A DNA stretch of 64,000 bases from Rhizobium bangladeshense. Its GTDB lineage: Bacteria > Pseudomonadota > Alphaproteobacteria > Rhizobiales > Rhizobiaceae. Where the stretch lies: assembly GCF_017357245.1 (NCBI RefSeq), contig NZ_CP071612.1, forward strand, positions 3,165,001 to 3,229,000, given 5' to 3'. The position numbers were made by a program, and so were the translations under genes. The notes beneath the pieces are model-generated. The model was not told the origin of the DNA. It worked only from the letters and a program-made list of their open reading frames with translations, and made no database searches. This document shows, in pieces, positions 33,623 through 43,405 of the stretch (the first letter of the stretch is position 1; every line of letters begins with the position of its first letter).

Positions 33623-35359
33623 CTATCGCCAACCTTCGTCGCCTTCGACCGGCTCCGCATCGGATACCTTGTCGAGCAGCTTCGATAGAACAATCCCGCT
33701 CGCGCCGCCTGCCGAAACCCGCGCACAGAACCCATCCAGCGCCGCAAGCCTCACCGGCCCTGCTCCTGCAACCGCCTCAAACCCCGGCATAGCGAGCGGC
33801 TCCCCGAGCGCCATGCCGTCGGGCAGACGGAATTCCGCCGGTTTGCGCGTCAGGTTGAAAACGAACAGCAGTTTCTCTCCGCCCTTTTCGCGGGTAAAGG
33901 CGAGCAGGTCCTGGTTGGTGCCGACGAAGGTCATCTCGCCGTCGATGAGCGCCGGGCGGCTCTTCCGGAATGCGAGCGTCCGGCGATAGTGATGCAGGAC
34001 AGAGCTGTCGCTGTCCTCCTGCGTGTCGACGGAGAGTGCTGCCTGCTCGTAGGGAACCGGCAGCCAGCTCTTTTCGCCCGAGGTGAAGCCCGCATGCGCC
34101 TTGCCGGCTTCCCAGGGCATCGGGGTGCGGCATCCGTCGCGGCCCTTGAAGGCCGGCCAGAACCGGATGCCGTAGGGATCCCGCAGATCCTCGAAGGCAA
34201 GCTCCGCTTCCGGCAATCCAAGCTCCTCGCCTTGATAAAGGCAGATCGAACCGCGCAGAGCCGCAAGTACTGAGATCGCGAGCTTGGCGATAACAGGCCG
34301 CTCCTCCTCCGTCAGCGCGAACCGGCTGACATGGCGCATGACGTCGTGATTGGAGAAGGCCCAGCAGACCCAGCCGTGGGTGACCACCTTCTGGGAGGCC
34401 TCGACGCAACTGCGAATATGCGCGGCGGTGAAATCCGGCCCCAGCAGATCGAAGGTGTAGCACATGTGCAGCTTGTCGTCGCCGCTCGTATAGGCGGCGA
34501 CCGTCTTCAGCGAACGTGCGCCGTCGCCGACTTCGCCGACGGTCGTGCGGTCCTCATAGCGGTCGAGCAGCGCGCGGAAGCGCTTGAGGAAGCCGATATT
34601 TTCCGGCTGCGTCTTGTCGTATAGGTGGTTCTGCATACCGTAGGGGTTGGTGTCGGGCGCATCGAGACCCCCGTCACTGGTATCGGGCTCATGCGGGGGA
34701 TTGCTTCGGAGCTGCTTGTCGCAAAAATAATAATTGACCGTGTCCAACCGGAAGCCGTCGACGCCGCGGTCGAGCCAGAACTTCACCGTTTCCAGCACCG
34801 CGTCCTGCACTTCGTTGCAGTGGAAATTGAGGTCGGGCTGCGAGGTCAGGAAATTGTGCTGGTAATATTGCCGGCGCACGCCGTCCCATTCCCAGCCAGG
34901 CCCGCCGAATATCGACAGCCAGTTGTTTGGCGCCGTACCATCAGGCTTCGGATCGGCCCAGACATACCAGTCCGCCTTCGGATTGGTCCGGTTCGACCGG
35001 CTTTCAATGAACCAGGGATGGCGGTCGGAAGTGTGCGAGATCACTTGGTCGATGATCACTTTGATGCCGAGCCTGTGCGCCTCGGCCATCATCTCGTCGA
35101 AATCGGCCAGCGTGCCAAAAATTGGGTCGACGTCGCAATAATCGGAAACGTCGTAGCCCATGTCGGCCATGGGAGACTTGAAGAAGGGTGAGAGCCAGAT
35201 GGCATCCACGCCGAGGCTGGCGATATGTTGCAGCCGCCGGGTAATTCCCTTGAGGTCGCCGAGCCCGTCGCTGTTGGTGTCCTGAAACGAACGCGGATAA
35301 ACCTGATAGATTACCGCGCCGCGCCACCAGTCCGCATTCCCGCCTGCCTGCAATGCCAT
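33623..35359 (-). CDS. GH13 alpha-glucosidase
   Basis: A 578-residue glycosidase of the oligo-1,6-glucosidase/alpha-glucosidase subfamily. The catalytic nucleophile Asp206 is in GFRLDTVNYY, the acid/base Glu276 in TVGEVGDG, and the His338-Asp339 pair in FSNHDVMR. The first (beta/alpha) motif is seen in IDQVISHTSDRHPWF. There is no signal peptide, so it acts in the cytoplasm on imported alpha-glucosides. It resembles AglA of the S. meliloti agl locus, but no aglEFGK transport genes are beside it, which makes the physiological substrate open. Downstream it converges with ade. Confidence 0.9.
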   Translation of the reverse strand: MALQAGGNADWWRGAVIYQVYPRSFQDTNSDGLGDLKGITRRLQHIASLGVDAIWLSPFFKSPMADMGYDVSDYCDVDPIFGTLADFDEMMAEAHRLGIKVIIDQVISHTSDRHPWFIESRSNRTNPKADWYVWADPKPDGTAPNNWLSIFGGPGWEWDGVRRQYYQHNFLTSQPDLNFHCNEVQDAVLETVKFWLDRGVDGFRLDTVNYYFCDKQLRSNPPHEPDTSDGGLDAPDTNPYGMQNHLYDKTQPENIGFLKRFRALLDRYEDRTTVGEVGDGARSLKTVAAYTSGDDKLHMCYTFDLLGPDFTAAHIRSCVEASQKVVTHGWVCWAFSNHDVMRHVSRFALTEEERPVIAKLAISVLAALRGSICLYQGEELGLPEAELAFEDLRDPYGIRFWPAFKGRDGCRTPMPWEAGKAHAGFTSGEKSWLPVPYEQAALSVDTQEDSDSSVLHHYRRTLAFRKSRPALIDGEMTFVGTNQDLLAFTREKGGEKLLFVFNLTRKPAEFRLPDGMALGEPLAMPGFEAVAGAGPVRLAALDGFCARVSAGGASGIVLSKLLDKVSDAEPVEGDEGWR

Positions 35360-35645
35360 CGGCTACATCTCCTGCCTCGTTTGCGCTCGACACACTAAAG
35401 CGGACGAAACAAAAGACAACCACGCGTGGCTGTATGAATGGAACAGAAACCGCCGCGACGCTTGGTCGCGATGCAACAAGAGGAAGACGTATATAGGCTT
35501 GTCCACAACCGAAAACCGGCCTCCGGATTTGGGGTTGCAACGCAAAGCCTTTGCGATAAGGTGCGCGCTGACCTGCACGTAAGAGGTCAAAGATCTGGGA
35601 ACAAATGTCTAATAAAGGCGAAAAGCCTAGAAAGGTGGGCCCAAC

Positions 35646-37225
35646 ATGAACCAGTTCACGAAAAAATTTCTCGCCTCCGCAATGTTTGGCACATTGCTGG
35701 CATTTTCGGCGCACGCGGCTACGCTCAACATCCACAATGGTGGCGATCCGCAATCGCTCGATCCGCAAAAGCTCTCTGGCGACTGGGAGAATCGTATCGC
35801 CGGCGACATTTTCGAAGGCCTCGTCACCGAGGATGCGATGGACAATCCGATCCCCGGCCAGGCTGAAAGCTGGACCATTTCGCCGGATGGCAAGGTCTAC
35901 ACCTTCAAGCTTCGCGACGGCATCAAGTGGTCCGATGGCCAGCCGGTAACGGCAGGAGACTTCGTCTTCGCCTTCCAGCGCCTCGTCGACCCGAAGAACG
36001 CCGCCGACTACGCCTACCTGCAGTTCACCATCAAGAACGCCGAAAAGATCAGCAAGGGCGAGATCACCGATCTCAACCAGCTCGGCGTCAAGGCGATCGA
36101 CGACAAGACGCTCGAAATCACTCTGGAAAATCCGACCCCTATTTCATCAACGCCCTGATGCACTACACGGCCTATCCGCTGCCGAAGCATGTCGTTGAGG
36201 CGAAGGGCCAGGATTGGGTCAAGATCGGCAACATCGTCACCAACGGCCCCTATAAGCCGACCGAATGGGTTCCGGGCTCGCATGTGACCACGGTCAAGAA
36301 CGACCAGTGGTACGGCACCAAGGACCTGAAGATCGACGGCGCCAAGTTCTTCGTGCTCGAAGACCAGGAAGCCGCACTGAAACGTTACCGCGCCGGCGAG
36401 TTCGATATCCTCACCGACTTCCCGACCGACCAGTACGAGTGGATGAAGAAGAACCTGCCGGGTCAGGCGCATGTCGCCCCCTTCTCCGGCCTCTATTATT
36501 ATGTCGTCAACTCGCAGAAGCCGCCTTTCAGCGACAAGCGCGTCCGCCAGGCTCTGTCCATGGCGATCAACCGCGAAGTAATCGGCCCGCAGATCCTCGG
36601 CACTGGCGAACTGCCGGCCTATTCCTGGGTCCCACCGGGCACGGCGAATTATGGCGAGCCGGCCTATGTCAGCTGGAAGGACCTGCCCTATAACGAGAAG
36701 GTCGCCGAGGCCAAGAAGCTGCTCGCCGAAGCTGGCTTCGGCCCGGACAAGCCGCTCCAAGCGGTCCTAAGCTACAACACCAACGACAACCACAAGCGCA
36801 TCGCCGTGGCGATCGCTTCCATGTGGAAGCCGCTCGGTGTCAATGTTGAGCTCGTCAACGCCGAAACCAAGGTGCATTACGACCAGATGCAGCGTGGCCA
36901 GGTGGAGATCGGCCGTGCCGGCTGGCTCGCCGATTACAACGATCCGGACAATTTCCTGAACCTCCTGGTGACAGGCGTGCAGATGAATTACGGCCGCTGG
37001 TCCAATCCTGAATATGACAAGCTGATCAAGGACGGCAACGCTCAGACGGATCTCACCAAGCGCGCCGAAATCTTCAAGAAGGCTGAACAGCTGGCGCTTG
37101 ATGAGTCCGCAGCCCTGCCGATCTATTACTATGTCTCGAAGAACGTCGTTTCGCCGAAGATCGAAGGCTTCGTCGACAACATCCAGGACATCCACCGCAC
37201 GCGCTGGCTGTCGATGAAAGAGTAA
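35646..37225 (+). pseudogene. oppA: Peptide ABC transporter binding protein, frameshifted (oppA-like)
   Basis: The gene codes for a secreted OppA-type peptide-binding protein: signal peptide MNQFTKKFLASAMFGTLLAF, then NGGDPQSLDPQKLSGDWENR, GDIFEGLV, and TFKLRDGIKWSDGQPVTAGDFVFAFQRL. The frame breaks at about 36136-36139. The sequence reads CCGACCCCTATTTC where one more C would give NPTPYFINAL and join the second frame, which runs to 37225 (ALMHYTAYPLPKHVV ... WLSMKE). Adding one base gives exactly 527 codons. As written, translation stops at 36158 after 170 residues. Either a real single-base deletion in a C-run or a sequencing error explains it. The ATG follows AAGGTGGGCCCAAC. Confidence 0.9.
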
Positions 37226-37273
37226 GGGAAAACGGTCCTTCCCGCCGCTCGCGGGAAGGGCCGGCCCAAGACC

Positions 37274-38196
37274 ATGATCAGATACGCCCTCCGTCGCCTG
37301 CTATCGACGATCCCCGTTCTGTGGATCGCCGTCACAGCCTGCTTTTTGTTTTGCGCCTTGCCCCCGGCGGCCCGTTTGATGGCGAAAGGCCATTGCCGCC
37401 GGTGATCCTGAAAAACCTTGCGGCTCACTACAACCTCGACAAGCCGCTGATCCAGCAATACCTGATCTATGTCGGCGACCTGCTGCGGGGCGATCTCGGC
37501 CCCTCCTTCGCCAGCGAGGATTTCACCGTCGCCCAGCAAATCATGATCGGCCTGCCCTATACCTTCACCATTGGCACGGCTGCCTTCCTGATTGCCATCA
37601 TTGTCGGTGTAGGCGTCGGCTGTCTTGGGGCGCTCTACCAGAACAAGGCGCCCGATTACATTCTCGGTGCGCTCATCCTGGTCGGCGTCGTCTTGCCCAA
37701 CTTCCTGATCGCGCCGATCCTGCAGCTCATCTTCGGCATTCACCTCGCCTGGTTTCCCGTTGGCGGCTGGGGTGACGGATCGATCAAATTCCTGATCCTG
37801 CCGATCGTCGTTCTGGCCCTGCCGCATGCAGGCCGCATCTCGCGCATCACCCGCGGTTCGATGATCGAGGTGATGAACCAGAACTTCATCCGCACCGCCA
37901 AGGCCAAGGGCATCGGTCCACGGCTGACGGTGATGCGCCACGCGCTGAAACCCGCCATGATGCCGGTCGTTTCCTATCTGGGTCCTGCGGCAAGCTACCT
38001 TCTCACCGGCTCGCTGGTTGTCGAAAGCATCTTCGGATTGCCCGGCATCGGCCGCTATTTCGTCAACGCAGCCCTGAACCGCGATTACGGCATGGTTCTC
38101 GGGACGGTCATCTTCTACATGGTACTGATCGTGTTCCTGAACCTTCTCGTCGATATCGCCTATGCCTGGCTCGACCCGAAAGTGAGAAACCGATGA
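37274..38196 (+). pseudogene. oppB: Peptide ABC transporter permease, frameshifted (oppB-like)
   Basis: The ATG at 37274 begins MIRYALRRLLSTIPVLWIAV, the usual OppB N-terminus. The frame then breaks in CTTTTTGTTTT (about 37343-37350): one extra T would restore TACFFVLRLAPGGPFDGERP, after which the second frame is intact to 38196. With one base added the gene is 308 codons, the normal length. As written, the first frame stops after about 43 residues. The rest shows normal permease helices and the EAA loop (GSMIEVMNQNFIRTAKAKGI). The final bases overlap oppC. Confidence 0.9.
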
Positions 38197-39110
38197 TCCT
38201 CAACCCCGCAAAACGCGAGCTGCTCACAGAGGAGCTTCTGCAGGCGGAAGGGCTGGCGCCCGAAGGCCGTTCGCTCACCAGGGATGCGCTGCGCCGCCTC
38301 GGACGCAACAAGGCCGCCGTGCTGTCGATTGCCGTCCTGGGGCTCCTGATCCTCGCCGCCTTTCTCGGCCCCTGGTTCATCCCCTTCAACTACGAGGACC
38401 CGGATTGGGCGGCCTTCCGCATCCCGCCCTCGATCGAGACCGGCCATTATTTCGGCACCGACCCGAACGGCCGCGACCTCCTTGCCCGCGTCCTCTACGG
38501 CACCCGCGTCTCGCTTGCCGTGGCGCTGACGGCAACCGTCGTGTCCGTCTTGATCGGCGTGCTCTACGGCGCGATATCTGGCTATATCGGTGGCAGGCTG
38601 GATGCGATCATGATGCGCTTCGTCGATATCATGTATGCCCTTCCCTACATCCTCTTCGTCATCCTGCTGATGGTTATCTTCGGTCGCAACGTCTATCTGC
38701 TGTTTGCCGCTATTGGCGCGCTGGAGTGGCTGACCATGGCCCGCATCGTCCGCGGGCAGACGCTGTCGATCAAGCATCGCGAATTCATCGAGGCGGCGCG
38801 TGCTTCCGGGCAGCGGCCGTTCAAGATCATCGTCAAGCACATCATCCCGAACCTCGTCGGCCCGGTGGTCATTTTTGCGGCGCTGACGGTGCCTGAAATC
38901 ATCGCCACCGAAAGTTTCCTGTCCTATCTCGGCTTCGGCGTCCAGGAACCGCTGACCTCGCTCGGCACGCTGATCGCCGAGGGAACCGACGCCATGGAAA
39001 GCATGCCTTGGCTGCTGATCTTCCCGGCAAGTTTCCTCGTCGCCCTGCTGCTCAGCCTGCTCTTCATCGGCGACGGCCTGCGCGACGCCTTCGACCCGAA
39101 GGATCGATAG
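38193..39110 (+). CDS. oppC: Peptide ABC transporter permease
   Basis: A 305-residue inner-membrane permease of the OppC/DppC family. A cytoplasmic N-terminus (SLTRDALRRLGRNKAAVLSI) precedes the first helix. GTDPNGRDLLARVLYGTRVSLAVAL is a typical OppC block, and the EAA loop is IKHREFIEAARASGQRPFKIIVKHIIPNL. It starts in the oppB stop (ATGA) and is followed after one base by oppD. The gene itself is intact, although oppA and oppB upstream are frameshifted. Confidence 0.93.
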   Translation: MILNPAKRELLTEELLQAEGLAPEGRSLTRDALRRLGRNKAAVLSIAVLGLLILAAFLGPWFIPFNYEDPDWAAFRIPPSIETGHYFGTDPNGRDLLARVLYGTRVSLAVALTATVVSVLIGVLYGAISGYIGGRLDAIMMRFVDIMYALPYILFVILLMVIFGRNVYLLFAAIGALEWLTMARIVRGQTLSIKHREFIEAARASGQRPFKIIVKHIIPNLVGPVVIFAALTVPEIIATESFLSYLGFGVQEPLTSLGTLIAEGTDAMESMPWLLIFPASFLVALLLSLLFIGDGLRDAFDPKDR

Positions 39111-39111
39111 A

Positions 39112-40113
39112 ATGCTTCAAGAAAAAGACATCCTGCTCGAACTCAAGGACTACTCCATCGCCTTCAAAACGCCGGACGGCGAGGTGAAGGCGGTCTCCAA
39201 CATGAACCTCACGGTCCGGCGCGGCGAGCGCATCGCCATCGTCGGCGAGTCCGGCTCCGGCAAGAGCCAGACCTTCCTCGGCATCATGGGCCTGCTCGCC
39301 AAGAACGGCAGGACGGCGGGACAGGCGCTGCTCGAAGGCAAGGACGTGCTGTCGCTGAAACCGCGCGAGCTCGATCAGATCCGCGGCAAGGACATGGCCA
39401 TGGTCTTCCAGGACCCGATGACCGCCTTGAACCCATCGCTGAAAATTTCCCGACAGCTGACCGAACAGCTGGAGGTTCACCGCGGCCTGACGGCGCGTGC
39501 CGCATCGGACGCTGCCCTCGACATGCTCAAACGCGTCGGCATCCCCGATCCGACGCGGCGATTCCATCTTTATCCGCACGAACTGTCAGGCGGCATGCGC
39601 CAGCGCATCGTCATCGCCATGGCGCTGCTCACCAAGCCGAAGCTCCTGATTGCCGACGAGCCGACGACCGCACTCGATGTCACCATCCAGGCGCAGATCC
39701 TCGACCTTTTCAACGACCTGACGGCGGAGATGAACACGGCGCTTGTCATGATCACCCACGATCTGGGCGTCGTTGCCGGCCTCGCCGACCGCGTCGCCGT
39801 CATGTATGCCGGCCGCATCGTCGAGGAGGCGCCCGTCGACGAGCTCTTCGACAATCCGGCCCATCCCTATACGGCGGCGTTGCATGCCTCTATCCCGCGG
39901 CCCGACCAAGATGTCGACGACCTCGTCGTTATTCCCGGGCGCCCGCCCAACCTGCAGCACCTGCCGAAGGGTTGCAATTTTTCGCCGCGCTGTTCGCAGG
40001 TCCAGGACGATTGCATCGACCGTCCGCCTCCGCTCGAAACGCTGGCGCCGCGCCACTGCGCCGCCTGCTACCATCCCTTCCCGCGTCGTGAGGAGTTGTT
40101 GAACCATGGCTGA
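39112..40113 (+). CDS. oppD: Peptide ABC transporter ATPase
   Basis: A 333-residue ATPase with Walker A GESGSGKSQ, signature ELSGGMRQRIVIAMAL, Walker B LLIADEPTTALDVT and the OppD/F C-terminal domain. That domain carries four Cys residues that commonly bind an iron-sulfur cluster or metal in this group (CNFSPRCSQVQDDC, CAACYHP). It overlaps oppF by eight bases. It powers peptide uptake together with OppF at the inner membrane. Confidence 0.93.
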   Translation: MLQEKDILLELKDYSIAFKTPDGEVKAVSNMNLTVRRGERIAIVGESGSGKSQTFLGIMGLLAKNGRTAGQALLEGKDVLSLKPRELDQIRGKDMAMVFQDPMTALNPSLKISRQLTEQLEVHRGLTARAASDAALDMLKRVGIPDPTRRFHLYPHELSGGMRQRIVIAMALLTKPKLLIADEPTTALDVTIQAQILDLFNDLTAEMNTALVMITHDLGVVAGLADRVAVMYAGRIVEEAPVDELFDNPAHPYTAALHASIPRPDQDVDDLVVIPGRPPNLQHLPKGCNFSPRCSQVQDDCIDRPPPLETLAPRHCAACYHPFPRREELLNHG

Positions 40114-41101
40114 TCGGTCGCTGCTGAGGGTCGAAAACCTGACGACCCAGTTCGAACTTCCGGCAAAAGGCTTCTTCAAGCCGCCGGTCTTCCTCACCGC
40201 CGTCAACAATGTCAGCTTCGATCTCGCCGAAGGCCGCACGCTCGGTGTCGTCGGTGAATCCGGTTGCGGCAAGTCGACGCTCGGCCGCTCCATCCTACGG
40301 CTTTTGAAATCGCAGAAGGGCCGGATTCTCTGGCAGGGCCGCAATCTTCTCGACCTCACGGAGGAGGAAATGCGCGCGGCGCGCCGCGACATGCAGATCA
40401 TTTTTCAGGATCCGATCGCTTCGCTCGACCCGCGCATGACGGTCGGAGACATCATCGCCGAGCCCCTCACCGTCTTCGAGCCGAAGCTTTCGAAGGCCGA
40501 GCGCACCGAACGCGTTCGTCAGATCATGGGCGCCGTCGGCCTGGTGCCGGAGATGATCAACCGCTATCCGCATGAGTTCTCGGGCGGCCAGGCGCAGCGC
40601 ATCGGCATTGCCCGCGCCGTCATCACCAGACCGAAGCTCATCATCTGCGACGAGCCGGTATCGGCCCTCGACGTCTCGATCCAGGGCCAGGTGATCACGC
40701 TCCTGCGCAAGCTGCGCAAGGAATTCGGCCTGACGCTGATCTTCATCAGTCACGACCTTTCCGTCGTGCGCCTGATCTCGGACGATGTACTGGTGCTCTA
40801 TCTCGGCCGTGTAGTGGAATCGGGCGACTGCGCCACCGTCTTCGATCATCCCGCCCATCCCTATACGCAGGCGCTCTTTTCCGCAGCCCCGATCCCGGAC
40901 CCGAAACTCGCGCGGCTGCGTACCCGTATCCGCCTGCAGGGTGATCCGCCCTCGCCGCTCAACCCGCCGAAAGGCTGCGTCTTCTCACCCCGTTGTTGGA
41001 AGGCCACCGATATCTGTCGCACGGAAATGCCGCCGATCGAGGAAGTCCGCCCCGGCCAGAAGGCCGCCTGCTATCATATGGACAGGCCATCAATGGAATG
41101 A
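40106..41101 (+). CDS. oppF: Peptide ABC transporter ATPase
   Basis: A 331-residue partner ATPase. Walker A is GESGCGKSTLGRSILRL, the Q-loop is IIFQDPIASLDPRMTV, the signature is EFSGGQAQRIGIARAV, and Walker B is LIICDEPVSALDVS. The C-terminal oligopeptide domain has GCVFSPRCWKATDIC. It is the last gene of oppABCDF and is followed by a hairpin. The GTC-rich start region overlaps the oppD end. Confidence 0.93.
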   Translation: MADRSLLRVENLTTQFELPAKGFFKPPVFLTAVNNVSFDLAEGRTLGVVGESGCGKSTLGRSILRLLKSQKGRILWQGRNLLDLTEEEMRAARRDMQIIFQDPIASLDPRMTVGDIIAEPLTVFEPKLSKAERTERVRQIMGAVGLVPEMINRYPHEFSGGQAQRIGIARAVITRPKLIICDEPVSALDVSIQGQVITLLRKLRKEFGLTLIFISHDLSVVRLISDDVLVLYLGRVVESGDCATVFDHPAHPYTQALFSAAPIPDPKLARLRTRIRLQGDPPSPLNPPKGCVFSPRCWKATDICRTEMPPIEEVRPGQKAACYHMDRPSME

Positions 41102-41102
41102 T

Positions 41103-41130
41103 GGCCGCCTGACGCGGCCTTCACTTTCTT
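41103..41130 (+). terminator. Terminator after oppF
   Basis: GGCCGC-CTGAC-GCGGCC is followed by TTCACTTTCTT. Confidence 0.7.
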
Positions 41131-41253
41131 CCGCGGTCCAGCATCGCCATGTTTAATAGGGCTATTTTGGAATCTAAAGTCCTCGATAAGAAAGATTTAT
41201 AGGAGCATATGCTATCCCGTTTCCGCCTAATCATGGGCCAGGGGAACGCATAC

Positions 41254-41595
41254 ATGAAATCGAAAGTATTGGGATCTATCGCACTTGCGGTCTCGGTCGT
41301 CTCGGCCTCCGCCATGCCCTCGCGTGCCGAGGATCTGAAGTTCCAGCTCACCAACGGAACCAATTCCGTGCTGACCCGCTTCTACAGCTCGCCGGCGGGC
41401 ATCGACAACTGGGAGGAAGACGTGTTCGGCGAGAACGTCCTCAATCCGGGCGAAACCGCGAACATCACCATCGCCGATGGCCGTACCGTCTGCAAATATG
41501 ACATGCGCTTCGAATTCGACGAAGACTCGGATCTCGAAACCACCGAAGACACGCAGGATCTTTGCGCGCTCGGAAGCTACACGATTCACGAATAA
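41254..41595 (+). CDS. Small secreted hypothetical protein
   Basis: A 113-residue protein with a clear signal peptide (MKSKVLGSIALAVSVVSASA) and mature start near SRAEDLKFQL. The mature part (FQLTNGTNSVLTRFYSSPAG, DNWEEDVFGENVLNPGETAN, RTVCKYDMRFEFDEDSD) resembles a beta-rich family of small exported proteins seen in several proteobacteria and cyanobacteria. Two Cys residues could form one disulfide. The function is unknown. The ATG at 41254 follows AGGGGAAC and is preferred over 41209, which would bury the signal peptide. Confidence 0.75.
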   Translation: MKSKVLGSIALAVSVVSASAMPSRAEDLKFQLTNGTNSVLTRFYSSPAGIDNWEEDVFGENVLNPGETANITIADGRTVCKYDMRFEFDEDSDLETTEDTQDLCALGSYTIHE

Positions 41596-41612
41596 AGATC
41601 CTTTGCCGGCGC

Positions 41613-41645
41613 CCGCCTTCGCTTGCGCGCGAAGGCGGCTTTCCG
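41613..41645 (+). terminator. Terminator after the small secreted protein gene
   Basis: A perfect 10-bp stem CCGCCTTCGC/GCGAAGGCGG with loop TTGCGC is followed by CTTTCCGTT. Confidence 0.82.
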
Positions 41646-41778
41646 TTCCTGTCGGAATAGCGCGCGCAACATCGAGCTTGTCACTCCGCCCCGCTCCGCG
41701 TATCAGCGGATGAAGCGTCAATTCAAAGCGATAGAGCAGCCTGTTACATCAGTAGCGCTCTGATGCCGGGAGGACAAG

Positions 41779-42702
41779 GTGAACGGAAGACGGTTTCTGT
41801 CGATCGGTGAATGCATGGTGGAACTCTCGCAGGCCGGCGACGGCCTGCTGCGCAAGGGCTTTGCCGGCGACACCTTCAACACCGCCTGGTATGCCCGCGC
41901 TTGCCTTGGCGCCGATTGGTCGGTCGATTATTTCACCGCGCTTGGCGACGACGCCATGTCGGACGAGATGGCTGCCTTCATCGCCGAGGCGGGTATCGGC
42001 ACGAGCCTCATCCGCCGCATCAAAGGCAGGACGCCGGGCCTTTACATGATCAACCTGAAGAACGGCGAACGCTCCTTCAGCTATTGGCGCGACAGTTCCG
42101 CGGCCCGTAGCCTCGCTGCCGATCCTGACCATCTGCGCGAGGCGGTGGAAGCCGCTGATGTCATCTATTTCTCCGGCATCACCCTTGCCATCCTGCCGCA
42201 GGAGGATGCCGCAACGCTTCTCGCCGAGATCCGACGCGCCAAGGCCGTCGGCAAGCTCGTGGTTTTCGACCCCAACATCCGTCCTCGCCTCTGGTCGAGT
42301 TACGACGTAATGCATACGACGATCAGTGAAGGCGCCCGCTCCTCCGTGCTCGTCATGCCGAGCTTTGACGATGAGGCCGCCCATTTCGGCGACGATTCCA
42401 TTGAGGCGACAGTCCATCGCTACCGCGCGCTAGGCGCCCTCAACGTCGTGGTCAAAAATGGCGCGGACGGTGTCACCTTGAATTTCGCCGGAGAGGAAAC
42501 CTTCGTTCCGGCCGAAAAGGTCGAGAAGGTCGTTGACACCACCAGCGCCGGCGACAGTTTCAATGGTGCCTTCCTCGCACGATACCTCGATAGCGAGGAC
42601 GCGCCGGCCGCCGCCCGCTTCGCCGCAGGCGTTGCGGCTCGCGTCGTCAGCGAACATGGGGCATTGGTTCCAAGAGAAAAACTTGGGTTGAGCGGTGGCT
42701 GA
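41779..42702 (+). CDS. kdgK: PfkB-family sugar kinase, probably 2-dehydro-3-deoxygluconokinase
   Basis: A 307-residue ribokinase-fold enzyme starting at GTG 41779 after GGGAGGACAAG. It shows the N-terminal GECMVELSQ and FAGDTFNTAWYARACLG blocks, the FDPNIRPRLW motif and the C-terminal PfkB signature VDTTSAGDSFNGAF with the catalytic Asp. The GECMxEL/FAGDTFNTA pattern is typical of KdgK, which phosphorylates KDG in hexuronate and Entner-Doudoroff-type catabolism. No other hexuronate gene is near, so the exact sugar is inference. Confidence 0.85.
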   Translation: MNGRRFLSIGECMVELSQAGDGLLRKGFAGDTFNTAWYARACLGADWSVDYFTALGDDAMSDEMAAFIAEAGIGTSLIRRIKGRTPGLYMINLKNGERSFSYWRDSSAARSLAADPDHLREAVEAADVIYFSGITLAILPQEDAATLLAEIRRAKAVGKLVVFDPNIRPRLWSSYDVMHTTISEGARSSVLVMPSFDDEAAHFGDDSIEATVHRYRALGALNVVVKNGADGVTLNFAGEETFVPAEKVEKVVDTTSAGDSFNGAFLARYLDSEDAPAAARFAAGVAARVVSEHGALVPREKLGLSGG

Positions 42703-42784
42703 GCCCGCGCATGACGTCCCCGCAGGTATGCCATGCGCGAGCGCTCCCCGCCTATCGGTATTCTTGGCCGTTAAGGCACAAGAA

Positions 42785-42976
42785 TCAGGACTTCGTCGGC
42801 CGATCTGTCTCGCGAACCGCCTCGTCATGATACCAGCAGCTATCGAGCGCCGCATCGCAGACATCAGCCGCCTCGCGCTCCATCAGCCTGGCGCGTTCGA
42901 ACCGGTTTGCGGCGCGCGTCGGCTTGACGGGAAACTGGTAGATCGTCGCGGATTCACGATGGAAACCGGTGGGCAT
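42785..42976 (-). CDS. DUF2735 family small protein divergent from glnII
   Basis: A 63-residue protein starting MPTGFHRESATIYQFPVKPT at the ATG at 42976, behind GGAGGCGATCTCA. The longer frame to 43060 is not needed. The MxxxxHRESAxIYQFP start is the DUF2735 hallmark, and this family commonly sits beside glnII in rhizobia. It is acidic and Arg-rich, with one Cys pair. Divergent placement next to glnII suggests a nitrogen-status link; no biochemical role is known. Confidence 0.8.
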   Translation of the reverse strand: MPTGFHRESATIYQFPVKPTRAANRFERARLMEREAADVCDAALDSCWYHDEAVRETDRPTKS

Positions 42977-43032
42977 TGAGATCGCCTCCATTCCGTTCGG
43001 CGCATCGACATCAGGACTGCGACCATAGCATA

Positions 43033-43058
43033 GTGCACATAGTTTATGCAAATTGCAC
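43033..43058. promoter_or_regulatory. Possible NtrC-type upstream site between DUF2735 gene and glnII
   Basis: GTGCAC at 43033-43038 and TGCAC at 43054-43058 flank TATGCAAAT in an AT-rich patch about 265 bp upstream of the sigma54 promoter of glnII. NtrC sites contain GCAC half-sites, but spacing here is not canonical. Confidence 0.3.
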
Positions 43059-43299
43059 AAAATATATGCTCTACCAAAGGGTGATTGATCTCTATGCTGT
43101 CCTGATCAAGAGCTTCCCGCCTATTTGTTCAACACTTCATCACGACAGCGTAACGCCGATATTTTCATCCGGTTCCGAAGCGAAAAAACCCTTTCCTTCG
43201 GGATGATAAGGCGTTCAGCCTTCCTGAAGGCCGGATTTCGGCAAAAGAAAATGCGCGCCTATCGACCGGCTTGTAATTTTCTTCCATCGGCTGCCAAAC

Positions 43300-43315
43300 T
43301 GGCACGCTACATGCT
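43300..43315 (+). promoter_or_regulatory. Sigma54-type promoter of glnII
   Basis: TGGCAC-GCTAC-ATGCT keeps the GG and GC dinucleotides with 10 bases between them, the RpoN -24/-12 spacing. It lies about 90 bp before glnII, which is NtrC/sigma54-controlled in rhizobia. Confidence 0.7.
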
Positions 43316-43405
43316 TCAACGAGTGCATCCCCTGGCGGCCGGACGCGCTTACGCGTCGAAATCGCCTCCGGATTTGCTCACCTTCGTAGCATTGAGAGAG
43401 TCACG

